The position numbers and the translations under genes are program-made. A stretch of 64,000 nucleotides of DNA from Novipirellula artificiosorum. Lineage in GTDB: Bacteria; Planctomycetota; Planctomycetia; Pirellulales; Pirellulaceae. This document shows positions 51,370-62,025 of the stretch, piece after piece (the first letter of the stretch is position 1; each line of letters begins with the position of its first letter). The notes beneath the pieces were generated by a model. The model made no database searches and was not told the origin of the DNA. It worked only from the letters and a program-made list of their open reading frames with translations. The DNA is taken from the NCBI RefSeq assembly GCF_007860135.1, contig NZ_SJPV01000011.1:229875-293874 (forward strand), written 5' to 3'.

Positions 51370-53238
51370 ATGAACAGCAACGTTTTCTCAAAGATTGAGG
51401 TTGGCAGGTTGCCAAAGACCGGCCTTACAAGGACCGGCGAAAAAGACACCGTCTTTGTGAATCGTAAATGGATTCGGGGATACCGGAACCGTTGGCGATT
51501 CCCGCTTCAGGTTTTGGCAGTCGTTTTGCTTGTTGGCTGTTTCCACGTGACGCCCTCCCATGCGCAAATCAACCTCGGCACACCATGGCCAGCCACCGAT
51601 GCTCTTGGCCGAACGTTGCCCTCCGACTCCGAAGTTCCCTCGCCTCGTGGTGATCGATTCGTTGGCATTTTTTACTTCCTAACCGCTGGGCGAGACATCC
51701 ACCTGCTGCCAAATGATCTTGCCAAGATCTTGCCGCAAGACCCTGATCTTCTGAGTAAGCCAGACTCTCCGTTGTGGGGACCGCGAGGGCCGTACTATTG
51801 GGGAGAACCGATCTACGGCTACTACAACGCACGCGACCCCTGGGTGATTCGTCGGCATGCGACGCTGTTGGCTGATGCGGGGGTGGATACCGTCATCTTT
51901 GATACGACCAATCGGCTGACGTACCCCGATGTCTACATGCAGATCTGCAAGGTTTGGTCGCAGATGCTTCGCGACGGCGAACAAGTGCCGCGACTCTGTT
52001 TTATGGTCAACACCAAGGCGGGGCAAACCGCAGACGAGCTTTATCACGATCTGTACGAGCCGAGGCGGTATCCCGAACTCTGGTTTCATTGGCAGGGTAA
52101 GCCGCTGTTGATTTGTGATCCCGAGCTCGCCAGCGAGGACGTGAAGCAGTTCTTTACGCTCCGCAAAGCGCATTGGCCGTTTACGATGGAGGACACGCAT
52201 AACGCTTGGCACTGGGAAGCGACTTACCCGCAACCTTACAGCTACGATGAATCGCCGGATCGGCCCGAGCAGGTTAACGTGTCTGTTGCTCAGAACTTGG
52301 ATGTGACCAGCGGCAAGCCAGTCAACATGAGTCAGAAAATGGCGCGGGGTCGGAGCTTCCATGATGGTCAGCAAAACATTGGACCCGACTCGGTCAATCG
52401 AGGTGCCAACTTCAACGAGCAGTGGCGCCGAGCCTACCAGTTGGATCCACCTTTCGTGATGGTCACGGGCTGGAACGAGTGGACGGCAGGCAAGTACTCG
52501 CGTCCGGGCGTGCCGGTGGTGTTCGTCGATCAATTTGATCAAGAGTTCAGCCGCGACATTGAACCGGTTACTGGATTGCACGGTGATAACTACTATTACC
52601 AATTGGTCGCGGGAATCCGTCGGTACAAAGGCCTGCCAGCCTTGCCGAAGGCTTCATCCCCGAAGACGATTCAATTGGACGCCGGCTTTGATCAGTGGCA
52701 AGGCGTTAGCCCCGAATTCACCGATCACGTTTTTGATACCGGTCATCGTGACTTTGGAAAAGGAGAAGTGCATTACACGAACACCAGCGGACGCAATGAT
52801 TTTGTGACCATGAAAGTGTCGCGTGATTCGGAAAACCTTTACTTCTATGCAAAGTCTCGCCTGCCACTCACGGCTCGCTCGGATCCCAATTGGATGTGGC
52901 TGATGATTGATATGGACCGCGATAGAAACACGGGGTGGGAAGGGTACGACTTCCTTTTAAATCGCACGATCGATGGTGATCAATCCTGGCTGGAAAAACA
53001 CTTGGATGGGTGGCAGTGGCAGAAAGTATCCCAAGTTGAAATTCGCGTCGAAGACAACGAGTTGATGTTAGCGGTGCCTCGTGAATCGCTTGGACTGTCT
53101 GCCAACGGCGCGATAGAGTTTGATTTTAAGTGGTGGGACAATCCTCAAAGCCCAGGCGAGATCATGGATACGTACTCCAGCGGCGATACCGCTCCGGACG
53201 CTCGGTTCAACTTCCGTTATTCCGCAGCAAAGTTTTGA
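51370..53238 (+). CDS. secreted GH99/GH71-like protein with CBM9-like domain
   Basis: From the ATG at 51370 the product has 622 residues; the frame is open back to 51250 without a signal-like start. A hydrophobic signal segment (FPLQVLAVVLLVGCFHVTPS) is near residues 43-62. The catalytic-type region (~75-430) includes RDPWVIRRHATLLADAGVDT, VIFDTTN, RYPELWFHWQGKPLLICD and VMVTGWNEWTAGK, resembling GH99/GH71-like TIM barrels. The C-terminal ~190 residues (from QLDAGFDQWQGVSPEF, then MWLMIDMDRDRNTGWEGYDF) match CBM9-like sugar-binding domains. A role in polysaccharide use is inferred. A DUF1080 gene follows 70 bp downstream. Confidence 0.78.
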   Translation: MNSNVFSKIEVGRLPKTGLTRTGEKDTVFVNRKWIRGYRNRWRFPLQVLAVVLLVGCFHVTPSHAQINLGTPWPATDALGRTLPSDSEVPSPRGDRFVGIFYFLTAGRDIHLLPNDLAKILPQDPDLLSKPDSPLWGPRGPYYWGEPIYGYYNARDPWVIRRHATLLADAGVDTVIFDTTNRLTYPDVYMQICKVWSQMLRDGEQVPRLCFMVNTKAGQTADELYHDLYEPRRYPELWFHWQGKPLLICDPELASEDVKQFFTLRKAHWPFTMEDTHNAWHWEATYPQPYSYDESPDRPEQVNVSVAQNLDVTSGKPVNMSQKMARGRSFHDGQQNIGPDSVNRGANFNEQWRRAYQLDPPFVMVTGWNEWTAGKYSRPGVPVVFVDQFDQEFSRDIEPVTGLHGDNYYYQLVAGIRRYKGLPALPKASSPKTIQLDAGFDQWQGVSPEFTDHVFDTGHRDFGKGEVHYTNTSGRNDFVTMKVSRDSENLYFYAKSRLPLTARSDPNWMWLMIDMDRDRNTGWEGYDFLLNRTIDGDQSWLEKHLDGWQWQKVSQVEIRVEDNELMLAVPRESLGLSANGAIEFDFKWWDNPQSPGEIMDTYSSGDTAPDARFNFRYSAAKF

Positions 53239-53308
53239 GTAGATTGAATCGCGTTTCCTTCATGCTATTTTAGTTTTCGCAAAGACCTTCTTTTTTAAGG
53301 AAAATGAA

Positions 53309-54091
53309 ATGTTTCAAACACGTAAGAGATTTGTCATTGGGTTGTCGGTTGTCGGTATGATCGCGACTCAGCTTGTTTTGATCGGTCGGTTGGGGGCCGG
53401 TGAGGTTGATCCTCAACAAAGCGAGTGGTATCAGAAGTACAAAAAGCAAGCCAATGTACCAGAGCCTGAAAACATGTTGCTCAACACGGACCCCGAGCCC
53501 GATCTGGCGGAGGGTTTTCAACCGCTTTTCAATGGCAAGGACCTGAGTGGATGGAGTCCTAAAGGGGGAACTTGCACGTTTGAGGTCAAGGGCGATTTGC
53601 TCGTCGGGTCCTGCGTTCCCGGTTCGAATAGTACCTACTTGTGTACGGACAAGTCGGACTACGAGGACTTCATTTTTACCTGCGACATGAAATGGGAAGT
53701 CGACGGCAACTCGGGAGTGATGTTCCGGGCTCAGGTGAAACCAGGTGGAACGGGTGAAACGGTTTTTGGCCCACAAGCCGAAATGGAAGGGATCTCAGGT
53801 GATCGCTTTTGGTCTGGCGGGATCTATGGCCAAAGTTGTGGCGGTTACTTCTATCCCTTGTGGCTCAAAGAGCATCAAGCCGCTCGTGATGCCTTGGATC
53901 GTAGCGGCTGGAACCGTTTGACGGTCATGGCCAAAGGTAACGTTGTGAAAACTTGGATCAATGGCGTTCCTGCAGCGCACTGGATTGACGATGGAACGTA
54001 TCCAAAGGGGTTCTTCGGCTTGCAAATTCACAAGGGCGCCAAAGGCATCGTGCATTGGAAAAACGTCAAGGTGAAGGAACTTAGCGAGTAG
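53309..54091 (+). CDS. secreted DUF1080 (3-keto-disaccharide hydrolase-type) protein
   Basis: The product has 260 residues with a signal peptide (FVIGLSVVGMIATQLVLIGR). The DUF1080 jelly-roll starts at GFQPLFNGKDLSGWSPKGGT and includes FTCDMKWEVDGNSGVMFRA and GWNRLTVMAKGNVVKTWING. Some DUF1080 proteins hydrolyse 3-keto-glycosides, but most planctomycete paralogues are untested. It lies downstream of the GH99-like gene and overlaps by 11 bp the convergent LamG-like gene. Confidence 0.92.
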   Translation: MFQTRKRFVIGLSVVGMIATQLVLIGRLGAGEVDPQQSEWYQKYKKQANVPEPENMLLNTDPEPDLAEGFQPLFNGKDLSGWSPKGGTCTFEVKGDLLVGSCVPGSNSTYLCTDKSDYEDFIFTCDMKWEVDGNSGVMFRAQVKPGGTGETVFGPQAEMEGISGDRFWSGGIYGQSCGGYFYPLWLKEHQAARDALDRSGWNRLTVMAKGNVVKTWINGVPAAHWIDDGTYPKGFFGLQIHKGAKGIVHWKNVKVKELSE

Positions 54092-55367
54092 TGTTTACAG
54101 GATCGGTTGAAATCGCAGCCAACCTCGCGAGTTCCTGAGGGCTAAGGGCTCGATCAAAGACGGCAACGCCACCGATCCAGCCGGTAAAACCAACGCTTCG
54201 TGAGCTGTGGATCACACGTCCAATCGTAAACGGGCCACCACCGGTCTTGTCGGCTGGTGAGTAGAGGTCGTGTTCGAACCACCATGGATTCAATTTTATG
54301 GCGACCAAGTCACGATCCGTCGTGACGAAGGTTCCACTCGCGTCTTTCGCAAGGGTGGTTTTCACTCGAGTGTAGCCATACTCACGCACCTCGACGCGTT
54401 GGTCTTCGCTCTGGCTGACCGTTTCAACCGAAACAGGCTCAACTTCGGGTGGGTTGTAAAACTGGTCGATGGGGAAGCTTGTGTCCTCGCCCACTTGCAG
54501 TCCCGGTTGTCGATGCAGTTCCCCTTGCCGCCACGCGTTGTAAACAGGCGCCAAAGTTTTTTTGGGGTTCTCCCGCCAACGCTCGGTTGCTTTTCCATTG
54601 AGCCAACTGGTCAGCCGATCTTGCTGGTTATCGAAGGTCATTGCAAAGCATTGCCAGGAATCGGCAAGGATGTCCGCAGGGGAATCGGCAGAGATTTCAG
54701 GCGATAGATCACCCGAGTTGGACTTGTGCATCGCATAACGATAGTTGAAGGAGCTTGCGCCATTTTCGGAGACATGCCCACAAGCAGCGCCGGGTGTATT
54801 CAGTCCAGCAAAGAGCGCGTATTGTCGCTGGCCTCGTTCGACACGCTTGATACCGGTCGTCGATTCCTGCTTCAGGTCCGTTCCCTCGTGCCAGATGCCA
54901 GCCAATGCATGATTGCCGCTTTCGCGAATCGCCCAAACGACCACCGTTACCGATTTGCCAGGTCCCTTGATGTCCAAAGGCGAATCGTGCAATCGGGATC
55001 GTGGGACAAACAAGAAAGGCCGAAATGTCGAATCCGATTCTTTGCAGAGTCGAATGGCTTGACCAAACGGGCCTGACCCCAGGAGCGGAAAGTCATCGTA
55101 CGTCGCATCGCGTCCTTGGTCCCAATAGTCACGAACGTAATTGCCGGCATCGAGCGCGTATTCGTTCGTCGCTCCGGCGGGAACATGAGCAACAAAACGG
55201 TTGCTACCGCTGGGCTCGCGTTTCACAAAATCCCAAAAAGCGACGCATCCTGGTACCTCGACAACCGTCGCAACGTGCTGTGTGGCGGTTGAGTCTGCTG
55301 CGGATAGAAACGACCAAGGTGGGACGAGGCATACAAGCGAAAGCGGAACGATGAATTTCAATAACAC
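54081..55367 (-). CDS. secreted LamG/concanavalin-like protein
   Basis: The most likely start is a GTG at 55367, giving 428 residues with a signal peptide (LLKFIVPLSLVCLVPPWSFL then SAAD); an ATG at 55490 is also open but overlaps the upstream gene heavily. The N-terminal beta-sandwich begins VPGCVAFWDFVKREPSG and includes LDIKGPGKSVTVVVWAIRES. The C-terminal part reads SRSVGFTGWIGGVAVFDRAL and SPQELARLAAIS, a typical LamG end. The overlap with the DUF1080 gene and its place in the carbohydrate region suggest glycan binding; this is inference. Confidence 0.8.
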   Translation of the reverse strand: MLLKFIVPLSLVCLVPPWSFLSAADSTATQHVATVVEVPGCVAFWDFVKREPSGSNRFVAHVPAGATNEYALDAGNYVRDYWDQGRDATYDDFPLLGSGPFGQAIRLCKESDSTFRPFLFVPRSRLHDSPLDIKGPGKSVTVVVWAIRESGNHALAGIWHEGTDLKQESTTGIKRVERGQRQYALFAGLNTPGAACGHVSENGASSFNYRYAMHKSNSGDLSPEISADSPADILADSWQCFAMTFDNQQDRLTSWLNGKATERWRENPKKTLAPVYNAWRQGELHRQPGLQVGEDTSFPIDQFYNPPEVEPVSVETVSQSEDQRVEVREYGYTRVKTTLAKDASGTFVTTDRDLVAIKLNPWWFEHDLYSPADKTGGGPFTIGRVIHSSRSVGFTGWIGGVAVFDRALSPQELARLAAISTDPVNTTR

Positions 55368-55777
55368 TGGCTTGCCTGAGGTTGGTGGTGCGGTTCTATC
55401 GCCCGGTAAGGAACTTTCCGTCTTCGCGAACTCTGGGCGCGGAGCAAAGACACCTGCTGACGAATCGTTTTCGCGGAAGGCGGAGGGCATTCCGTGGTCG
55501 AATCGCTATTTCGGTTGCGTCCCAGCGCCGCTTCCACACCCAACGCAATGCTGCAGATGACAGCAAGCAGTCCTGAGCCGGCCATGATGGCCACGCCGTA
55601 AGCGAACGAGAGTAGACTTCCAAGCAGATGGTTGAGCCAGATTCGCGACGTATGAGCCGCATTGATGTCGAATCGGCAAACGAGTCCGCCGGCAACGAAA
55701 AACGGAGAAAGCACCGTCACGACCCCTGCCGCCAATCCAATGAGGCACAAGATGGAGAGTGTGATTCGGGACATCAT
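55358..55777 (-). CDS. small membrane protein, hypothetical
   Basis: The product is 139 residues (ATG at 55777 or 55774). Three hydrophobic stretches are seen: SILCLIGLAAGVVTVLSPFF, NHLLGSLLSFAYGVAIMAGS and GLLAVICSIALGVEAALG. The ~45-residue tail is basic and Ser/Gln-rich. Its TGA stop overlaps the probable GTG start of the LamG-like gene by 10 bp, which suggests they are read together. I do not recognise a family. Confidence 0.55.
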   Translation of the reverse strand: MMSRITLSILCLIGLAAGVVTVLSPFFVAGGLVCRFDINAAHTSRIWLNHLLGSLLSFAYGVAIMAGSGLLAVICSIALGVEAALGRNRNSDSTTECPPPSAKTIRQQVSLLRAQSSRRRKVPYRAIEPHHQPQASQCY

Positions 55778-55964
55778 TTGCTCCTGGATTGTTTTCCGGC
55801 GTTCGTTTGGGTGGGTGGCATTCCTGCGACGGGATCGGATCTTTGACCCAAGAGCCCAGCCGTCTTGCTGCGTTTTGCAAAAAAAGAGAGTCGTTCAACT
55901 TGTCTCTTGATGCCCCCCCGGTTTTCGATCCACCGCATCGATTGGAATTGCCGGTGCGTTGCGA

Positions 55965-56540
55965 TTAGGCTGCTGGAACTTCGATCCAAAACCATCCCCG
56001 CAGGTCACCTTCGTTGAAGCCGGTCGCCTGATCGTCGGGATAGAGCGTTTCGAGTTGAGCCTTGACGTCATCGGAAATCTGATCGGCGGGGCCGTGGCAC
56101 ATCAAGCAGGTGGCCTGCAGCCGAATCGGCAACACGACATGCAGCCCCCCGTCCGCAAGTTCCTCGAACTTTGGCTCCGCCTCGATCGGCATCTCCGAAT
56201 CGTAGTGGATCAGTTCCGCAACCCAAGGATCCGGTGCGTTCTCTGGATTGCGCAGCTTGGCCGATGTGCGACCAATTCGAACGCCATGGCTCTGGCTAAC
56301 GGTTTCCGCGATTTTCGGTGCCTCTTTGCTACAGACGTTGATCGCGGCCGCCGGCCCCGTGGCGGTCATCGCCTGCATCAATCGCCCCGACAATTGCTGG
56401 TACAGATCCTCTTTTGCCGCCATCGCGATCGCTTTTGGGTCTCGCTGCATGGTGGAATCCGCCGATGGCGACGCATCGTGGCTGCATCCTGCGATGACCA
56501 ACACGCAACCCGCTGCGGCAAGCATTTTCAGTGCATTCAT
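55965..56540 (-). CDS. DUF3365 (Tll0287-like) haem-binding lipoprotein
   Basis: The product has 191 residues. A short signal peptide has lipobox VLVIAGC. The DUF3365 body includes DLYQQLSGRLMQAMTATGPA, AAINVCSKEAPKIAETVSQS and VRIGRTSAKLRNPENAPDPW. A CXXCH haem c motif (CLMCH) is near 145, before GPADQISDDVKAQLETLYPD. Such proteins are thought to be haem-linked sensors or redox proteins in the periplasm. It follows the hydroxypyruvate isomerase-like gene by 13 bp on the same strand, which is an odd partnership. The 55778-55964 gap shows nothing. Confidence 0.85.
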   Translation of the reverse strand: MNALKMLAAAGCVLVIAGCSHDASPSADSTMQRDPKAIAMAAKEDLYQQLSGRLMQAMTATGPAAAINVCSKEAPKIAETVSQSHGVRIGRTSAKLRNPENAPDPWVAELIHYDSEMPIEAEPKFEELADGGLHVVLPIRLQATCLMCHGPADQISDDVKAQLETLYPDDQATGFNEGDLRGWFWIEVPAA

Positions 56541-56553
56541 CTTTCGACCTTTT

Positions 56554-57465
<912 letters not shown>

Positions 57466-57653
57466 GCGAGAACTCCTCGAAAAAAGGGATGGGAGAGATG
57501 CAAGTGGGAAGGTTTCCGATAGTTTAGATCGAGATCACTTCGGAAAGAAGGCCTCGGCAGTGGAGCGATGGTCGCAAGTGCAGTAAACTTCGAATTCAAC
57601 GTTGTGGAAATGCTGAAACGTTTATCGTGCGAGCCCTCCAAGAAGGAACCATC

Positions 57654-59027
57654 ATGAAGATCGATCATCAAGTCACCGCCGAGAGTCTGCGCCCGAAACT
57701 CAGTCGGTTCTGGCAGCTTTCCGGGCAGAAGATCGAGGCGATTTCAAGCGACTACGATGCATCCCAAGGTTCGCCCGTCTTTACCGTGAACGGTTGCTAC
57801 TCCACGCGTGGGTGGACCGAATGGACTCAGGGATTCCAGTATGGCAGCGAAATTTTGCAGTTTGATGCAACCGGAGATAAGGCGATGCTCGAGCGTGGCC
57901 GGACCAACACGCTTGAGAAGATGGCCCCCCATGTCACCCATTTCGGTGTCCACGATCACGGCTTCAATAACGTCAGCACCTACGGCAATTTGCTGAGATT
58001 GATGCACGAAGGTCGGATCGATCCGAATGACTGGGAACGGCGTTTTTACGAGTTGGCGATTATGGCGTCCGGCGCGGTCCAAGCCAAACGTTGGACCTCG
58101 CTCCCCAGCGGCGGGTACATCTATTCTTTTAATGGCCCGCATTCTCTTTTCGCCGACACCGTTCGCTCATTGCGGGCGTTGGCCTATTCTCACCAACTCG
58201 GTCATTCGCTGATGGATGAGAATGATTGCAACATCAGTTTGTTGCAGCGATTGGTCGAGCACGCGAAAACCACGGCCGATTATTCGGTCTATTACGGGGA
58301 GGGACGAGATGCCTATGACGAGTGGGGCCGAACGGCACACGAGAGCATCTTTAACCTCAACGACGGCAACTTTCGGTGTCCGAATTCGCAGCAAGGTTTT
58401 TCACCGTTTACGACTTGGACGCGTGGGTTGGCGTGGATCATGGTTGGGTTCCCAGAGCAGCTGCAATTCTTGGGCACCCTCGACGATGCCGAACTTGAAC
58501 CGCTTGGCGGACGAGAAGCCATCGAAGCCTTTATGTTGAAGGCGGCAACAGCGACGTGTGATTTCTACATCGAAAACTCGGCCGCCGATGGCATTCCGTA
58601 TTGGGACACGGGGGCTCCGAAGTTATACCAACTAGGGCCTGACTACTTGGAACGGCCTGCGGACCCGTTCAATGCGTCGGAACCCGTCGACAGTTCCGCC
58701 GCAGCGATCGGTTGCCAGGGACTGTTGCGTTTAGGGGCCTATTTGGCTCGTCGCGGCGACAAAGACGCTGGTACGAGGTACACCCAGGCGGGATTGACGG
58801 TGATGGACACATTGCTTGAGGAGCCGTACCTCAGCACCGAAGCATCGCATCAAGGTTTGATTTTGCATTCCGTCTACCATCGCCCCAACGGCTGGGACAA
58901 CGTTCCCTCGGGACAAACGGTCCCCTGTGGCGAAAGCAGCATGTGGGGCGACTACCACGCTCGCGAAGCCGCTTTGTACGTCCAACGCATGGCGGACGGT
59001 CCGCGTGAGTACCGCTTTTATCTGTAG
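57654..59027 (+). CDS. GH88/GH105-like glycoside hydrolase, probably acting on unsaturated uronides
   Basis: From the ATG at 57654, behind AAGGA, the product has 457 residues and no signal peptide. The all-alpha barrel has YSTRGWTEWTQGFQYGSEIL, GVHDHGFNNVSTYGNLLRLM (HDxGF with an acidic residue as in GH88), SYNGPHSL-like SFNGPHSLFADTVRSLRALA and SQQGFSPFTTWTRGLAWIMV. Substrate-specific GH88 enzymes cleave the 4,5-unsaturated uronyl end left by polysaccharide lyases. The SDR gene 103 bp downstream on the same strand could reduce the released keto-uronate. This pathway is inference. Confidence 0.75.
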   Translation: MKIDHQVTAESLRPKLSRFWQLSGQKIEAISSDYDASQGSPVFTVNGCYSTRGWTEWTQGFQYGSEILQFDATGDKAMLERGRTNTLEKMAPHVTHFGVHDHGFNNVSTYGNLLRLMHEGRIDPNDWERRFYELAIMASGAVQAKRWTSLPSGGYIYSFNGPHSLFADTVRSLRALAYSHQLGHSLMDENDCNISLLQRLVEHAKTTADYSVYYGEGRDAYDEWGRTAHESIFNLNDGNFRCPNSQQGFSPFTTWTRGLAWIMVGFPEQLQFLGTLDDAELEPLGGREAIEAFMLKAATATCDFYIENSAADGIPYWDTGAPKLYQLGPDYLERPADPFNASEPVDSSAAAIGCQGLLRLGAYLARRGDKDAGTRYTQAGLTVMDTLLEEPYLSTEASHQGLILHSVYHRPNGWDNVPSGQTVPCGESSMWGDYHAREAALYVQRMADGPREYRFYL

Positions 59028-59130
59028 GGACGCGAATCCGTTATCTTTCGCCCTAGGGCCAGACGATTGGGATGTGCGAAAGGCATTCAGATTGTCATCT
59101 TGACAGAACGATCTCACAAAGGAGCATCCA

Positions 59131-59907
59131 TTGAATACGAAACGTGTCGCATTGGTCACCGGCGGCAGCCGAGGGATTGGATTCGGCGTTGCCACTCGGC
59201 TTGCGCAAGAAGGGTTTGACCTGGTTGTCTGTGGTGTACGAGACGCGGCGGCGGTGACCGAGACGCTCGGTGAACTTCGCTCGCTCACATCCGACGTGCT
59301 GTATTGCCAATGTGATGTTGGTTCGGCGAAGGATCGCGACAAGATGATCGATGCGGTGAAGGGCCACTTTGGGCGTTTGGATGTGCTGGTGAACAACGCA
59401 GGGGTTGCTCCGCGGCAACGACTTGATGTGCTGGAGGCCAGCGAAGAAGACTTTGAGTGGGTGCTCAAGACCAATTTGCAGGGTCCCTACTTTTTGACGC
59501 AGCAGGTTGCACGTTGGATGATCGAGCAACAGGCGGCCGATTCGGCCACCCAGCGATGCATCGTGAACGTCTCGTCGATTTCGGCAACCGTGGCCTCGCC
59601 GAGTCGTGGCGAGTATTGTGTTTCGAAAGCTGGGGTGAGCATGGCAACGCAGCTTTGGGCGGTTCGCTTGGCGGAATACGGGATCCCTGTCTTCGAAGTC
59701 CGTCCAGGCATCACGGCAACCGATATGACCAGTGGTGTCAAGGAAAAATACGACAAACTGATCGCCGAGGGTCTTGTCCCGCAAAACCGATGGGGCGAAC
59801 CGTCCGACACCGGCCGAGTCGTCGCCGCGATGGCCCGTGGCGACTTCGCCTACTCGACCGGCCAAGTCGTGATGGTTGATGGTGGGATGACGCTTGCCAG
59901 ACTTTAG
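59131..59907 (+). CDS. short-chain dehydrogenase/reductase, FabG-like
   Basis: A TTG start at 59131 follows AAAGGAGCATCCA, giving 258 residues. NAD(P) motif TGGSRGIGFGVA is at the N-terminus, NNAG is in VLVNNAGVAPRQRL, and catalytic Ser and YxxxK are in NVSSISATVASPSRGEYCVS (Y-C-V-S-K). The C-terminal GQVVMVDGGMTLARL is typical. FabG is possible; given its GH88-like neighbour, a keto-uronate or other sugar reductase is likely. The stop TAG (59905-59907) takes its last two bases from MITE-like copy 3. Confidence 0.9.
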   Translation: MNTKRVALVTGGSRGIGFGVATRLAQEGFDLVVCGVRDAAAVTETLGELRSLTSDVLYCQCDVGSAKDRDKMIDAVKGHFGRLDVLVNNAGVAPRQRLDVLEASEEDFEWVLKTNLQGPYFLTQQVARWMIEQQAADSATQRCIVNVSSISATVASPSRGEYCVSKAGVSMATQLWAVRLAEYGIPVFEVRPGITATDMTSGVKEKYDKLIAEGLVPQNRWGEPSDTGRVVAAMARGDFAYSTGQVVMVDGGMTLARL

Positions 59908-60041
59908 AACCTATCCGAAAAGGGGTCTGACCCTTTGTCGACCGACGTTTCGACTGCTCAAAAACTCGTTGTTTTCCAATGGAGTTCGCTACCGATACGC
60001 TCATACCAAGAGAGGGTCAGACCCCTTTTCGGATAGGTTCT
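59906..60041. mobile_element. 136-bp MITE-like element, copy 3
   Basis: This copy is in the same orientation as copy 1 and has perfect ~28-bp terminal inverted repeats (AGAACCTATCCGAAAAGGGG and its complement), with two single-base insertions in the middle relative to copy 1. It separates the convergent SDR gene and the Gfo/Idh oxidoreductase gene and could act as a terminator for both. Confidence 0.92.
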
Positions 60042-60086
60042 TAGTTTGACGCTTTCATCACGAAGCCACCGAGAGGTCGGTCCGGT

Positions 60087-61460
60087 CTAAAGTTCCGGCA
60101 ACTCGTAACCTTTGCGACGGGGACGCGTGACGTACCACGACTTGTTGGCTTCGTCGCAATTCGTGAATTGTTCCGTTTCGGGATCCCAGCTGAGTGGCTC
60201 GCCGACCCGTCCCACTTCGCGAGCGATATTGACCAAGTAGCAAAGCGTGGTCGATCGCAAACCGATCTCAATGTCCGCATTGCATCGTTCGCGTGTTTTG
60301 ATGCAATCGACCCAATTTTCGATGTGGTACTGGGTTTCGGGTTTGTCGATCGGCCCGGGGTTGTCGGCTGACTTCAGCAATTCCTTATTGCTTGCGGCAA
60401 TTTTGTTTCGGTTGATCTCAAGCTTGCCGTCTTGCCCGACAAAGATCGCTCCAAGACCAGGGCCCCAGTCGCCATCCAGGTGTAATTTGAGTTCGGTGCC
60501 GTTGTCGTACCGCATGGTCATCTTGGCGCGAGGCCCTTCGACGGGGTTGGCCAATCGGATCAAGTAATCGAGTCGTGTTTCGTCGACTTCCGTTACCGTT
60601 TCAAACTTGCCACATGCGCGATCCGTGACCGGTTCTTCAAGGATGATCGTGGTGGGCCCCGTTAAATCGGTTCCCAGTGCTCGTTGGATTTGATCGTACG
60701 AATGGGTGCCCCATCCCGTCACGCCATAGCACAACCCGCCGCCATCGTACGACCACCATTTCTCCCACCGATGATGCAGATCGTGTCGATAAGGACGCAT
60801 TTCGGCTTGATTGGTCCACACATCCCACCATTTTGGCATCCCGCCGCTGGGCATCGGTTCGGCTTCGCCACCTGGAAAACGAACCGGGCCGACAAAGTTG
60901 GGGGCGAGGACGGTTTTGATCTTGCCAATCGCTCCATTCTTGACCAAATCGCTGGCCCAATTGTTGATCGGCATCGAACGTTGCTGCGTCCCGACCTGGG
61001 TAACGCGGTCATACTTGCGGGCCGCGTTGACCATGTGCCTGCCCTCTTCGATCGACAAACACATCGGTTTTTCGATGTAGGCATCCATCCCCGCTTGCAT
61101 CGCCTGCACCGCGATCCAAGCTCGCGCGTGCGTCGTCGTTTCGACCATCACCCCATCAAGATTCTCGTCATCCATCATCTTGCGGAAATCCTCGTAGGTA
61201 GACCAATTCTGGTCTTTCCCCACGACGTTCACGAAGGTGTCCATATCGGGTTTGAAGCAATCGCAAACCGAGACCACGTTCATGTTGGGAATCAAGTTGC
61301 ACGATTCGACGATCGTTCGAGCACGGCCCCCGAGTCCGATCACACCAACATTCACGCGCTCGTTGGCTCCAAAGGCGGACGCAGGAATGAGGGTGGGAAG
61401 GGCGAAGGCAGCGGCACCTGTTTGAAGAAGGGTTCGGCGGTTCAATCCGAGACGTGTCAT
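60087..61460 (-). CDS. Tat-exported Gfo/Idh/MocA family oxidoreductase
   Basis: From the ATG at 61460 the product has 457 residues. A Tat signal (LNRRTLLQTGAAAFALPTL then PASAFGA) is followed by the Rossmann start NVGVIGLGGRARTIVESC. The EKP-containing motif MDAYIEKPMCLSIEEGRHMV is near 145-160, and the C-terminal domain includes DGGGLCYGVTGWGTHSYDQI. Planctomycetes carry many such exported members; they are thought to oxidise sugars or sugar derivatives in the periplasm, but few have been tested. An upstream frame to 61562 is open but has no role. The next 485 bases carry no gene; they hold the tRNA/23S promoter candidate. Confidence 0.92.
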   Translation of the reverse strand: MTRLGLNRRTLLQTGAAAFALPTLIPASAFGANERVNVGVIGLGGRARTIVESCNLIPNMNVVSVCDCFKPDMDTFVNVVGKDQNWSTYEDFRKMMDDENLDGVMVETTTHARAWIAVQAMQAGMDAYIEKPMCLSIEEGRHMVNAARKYDRVTQVGTQQRSMPINNWASDLVKNGAIGKIKTVLAPNFVGPVRFPGGEAEPMPSGGMPKWWDVWTNQAEMRPYRHDLHHRWEKWWSYDGGGLCYGVTGWGTHSYDQIQRALGTDLTGPTTIILEEPVTDRACGKFETVTEVDETRLDYLIRLANPVEGPRAKMTMRYDNGTELKLHLDGDWGPGLGAIFVGQDGKLEINRNKIAASNKELLKSADNPGPIDKPETQYHIENWVDCIKTRERCNADIEIGLRSTTLCYLVNIAREVGRVGEPLSWDPETEQFTNCDEANKSWYVTRPRRKGYELPEL

Positions 61461-61827
61461 GGAGGGGCTCCGGGCATAGAAGGCGATCGAGGGGAGCGCT
61501 TTGTCAATGTCGAAAGGTAGGAAGCCCTTTCCTTGGGCAAACCCGTGATTTAGCCCTGACAAAGCGGTGGGAAGCGTTTCGAGCCCATTCTACCACAGCC
61601 TCACTGCAAAACACCTTGCGTCAAATGGGCGCAGGCCACAGCGTGTTGAAAAGGTTGTGGTTCAACTTCGCCGCCCACTTCAAATCATGAAAACTTACCC
61701 AATCTCAGTGGCGTCATCGACGGAATCATGCCGAAACATAGCATTCACAGCAGAAACACCGAGAGCGATTTACGGTGCTCGGAACGAAAAAGTCCGCTGT
61801 TTTGTCTTCTTGAGGGGTAACTTCCCT

Positions 61828-61855
61828 TTGACAGCCAAGGGACTTTGCGTAAACT
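61828..61855 (+). promoter_or_regulatory. candidate sigma-70-type promoter for tRNA-Ile/tRNA-Ala/23S
   Basis: TTGACA (61828-61833), a 16-base spacer and TAAACT (61850-61855) lie about 90 bases before tRNA-Ile. The -35 match is perfect and the -10 match is 4 of 6. Confidence 0.5.
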
Positions 61856-61946
61856 CTGCGATTCCGATTGGGAATCAGGCGACAGTTCTTGGCAGGCACG
61901 GTTTTTTCGTGTTGTTGATAAGGCAGGACCTCTGATTTCTGAAAAA

Positions 61947-62020
61947 GGGCGTGTAGCTCAGTTGGTTAGAGCGCGTCGCTGATAACGACGAGGTCCCAGA
62001 TTCGAGTTCTGGCACGCCCA
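61947..62020 (+). tRNA. tRNA-Ile (GAT)
   Basis: A 74-nt cloverleaf with acceptor stem GGGCGTG / CACGCCC, D-arm AGCTCAGTTGGTTAGAGC, anticodon loop CTGATAA with anticodon GAT, and T-arm with TTCGAGT. The CCA end is not encoded. It is the first gene of an Ile-Ala pair that normally sits between 16S and 23S genes. Confidence 0.97.
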
Positions 62021-62025
62021 CTTAG

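Noticed and set aside
60684..61520. 278-residue frame opposite the Gfo/Idh/MocA gene
   Set aside because: It is opposite the Tat signal and Rossmann motifs of a well-supported gene.
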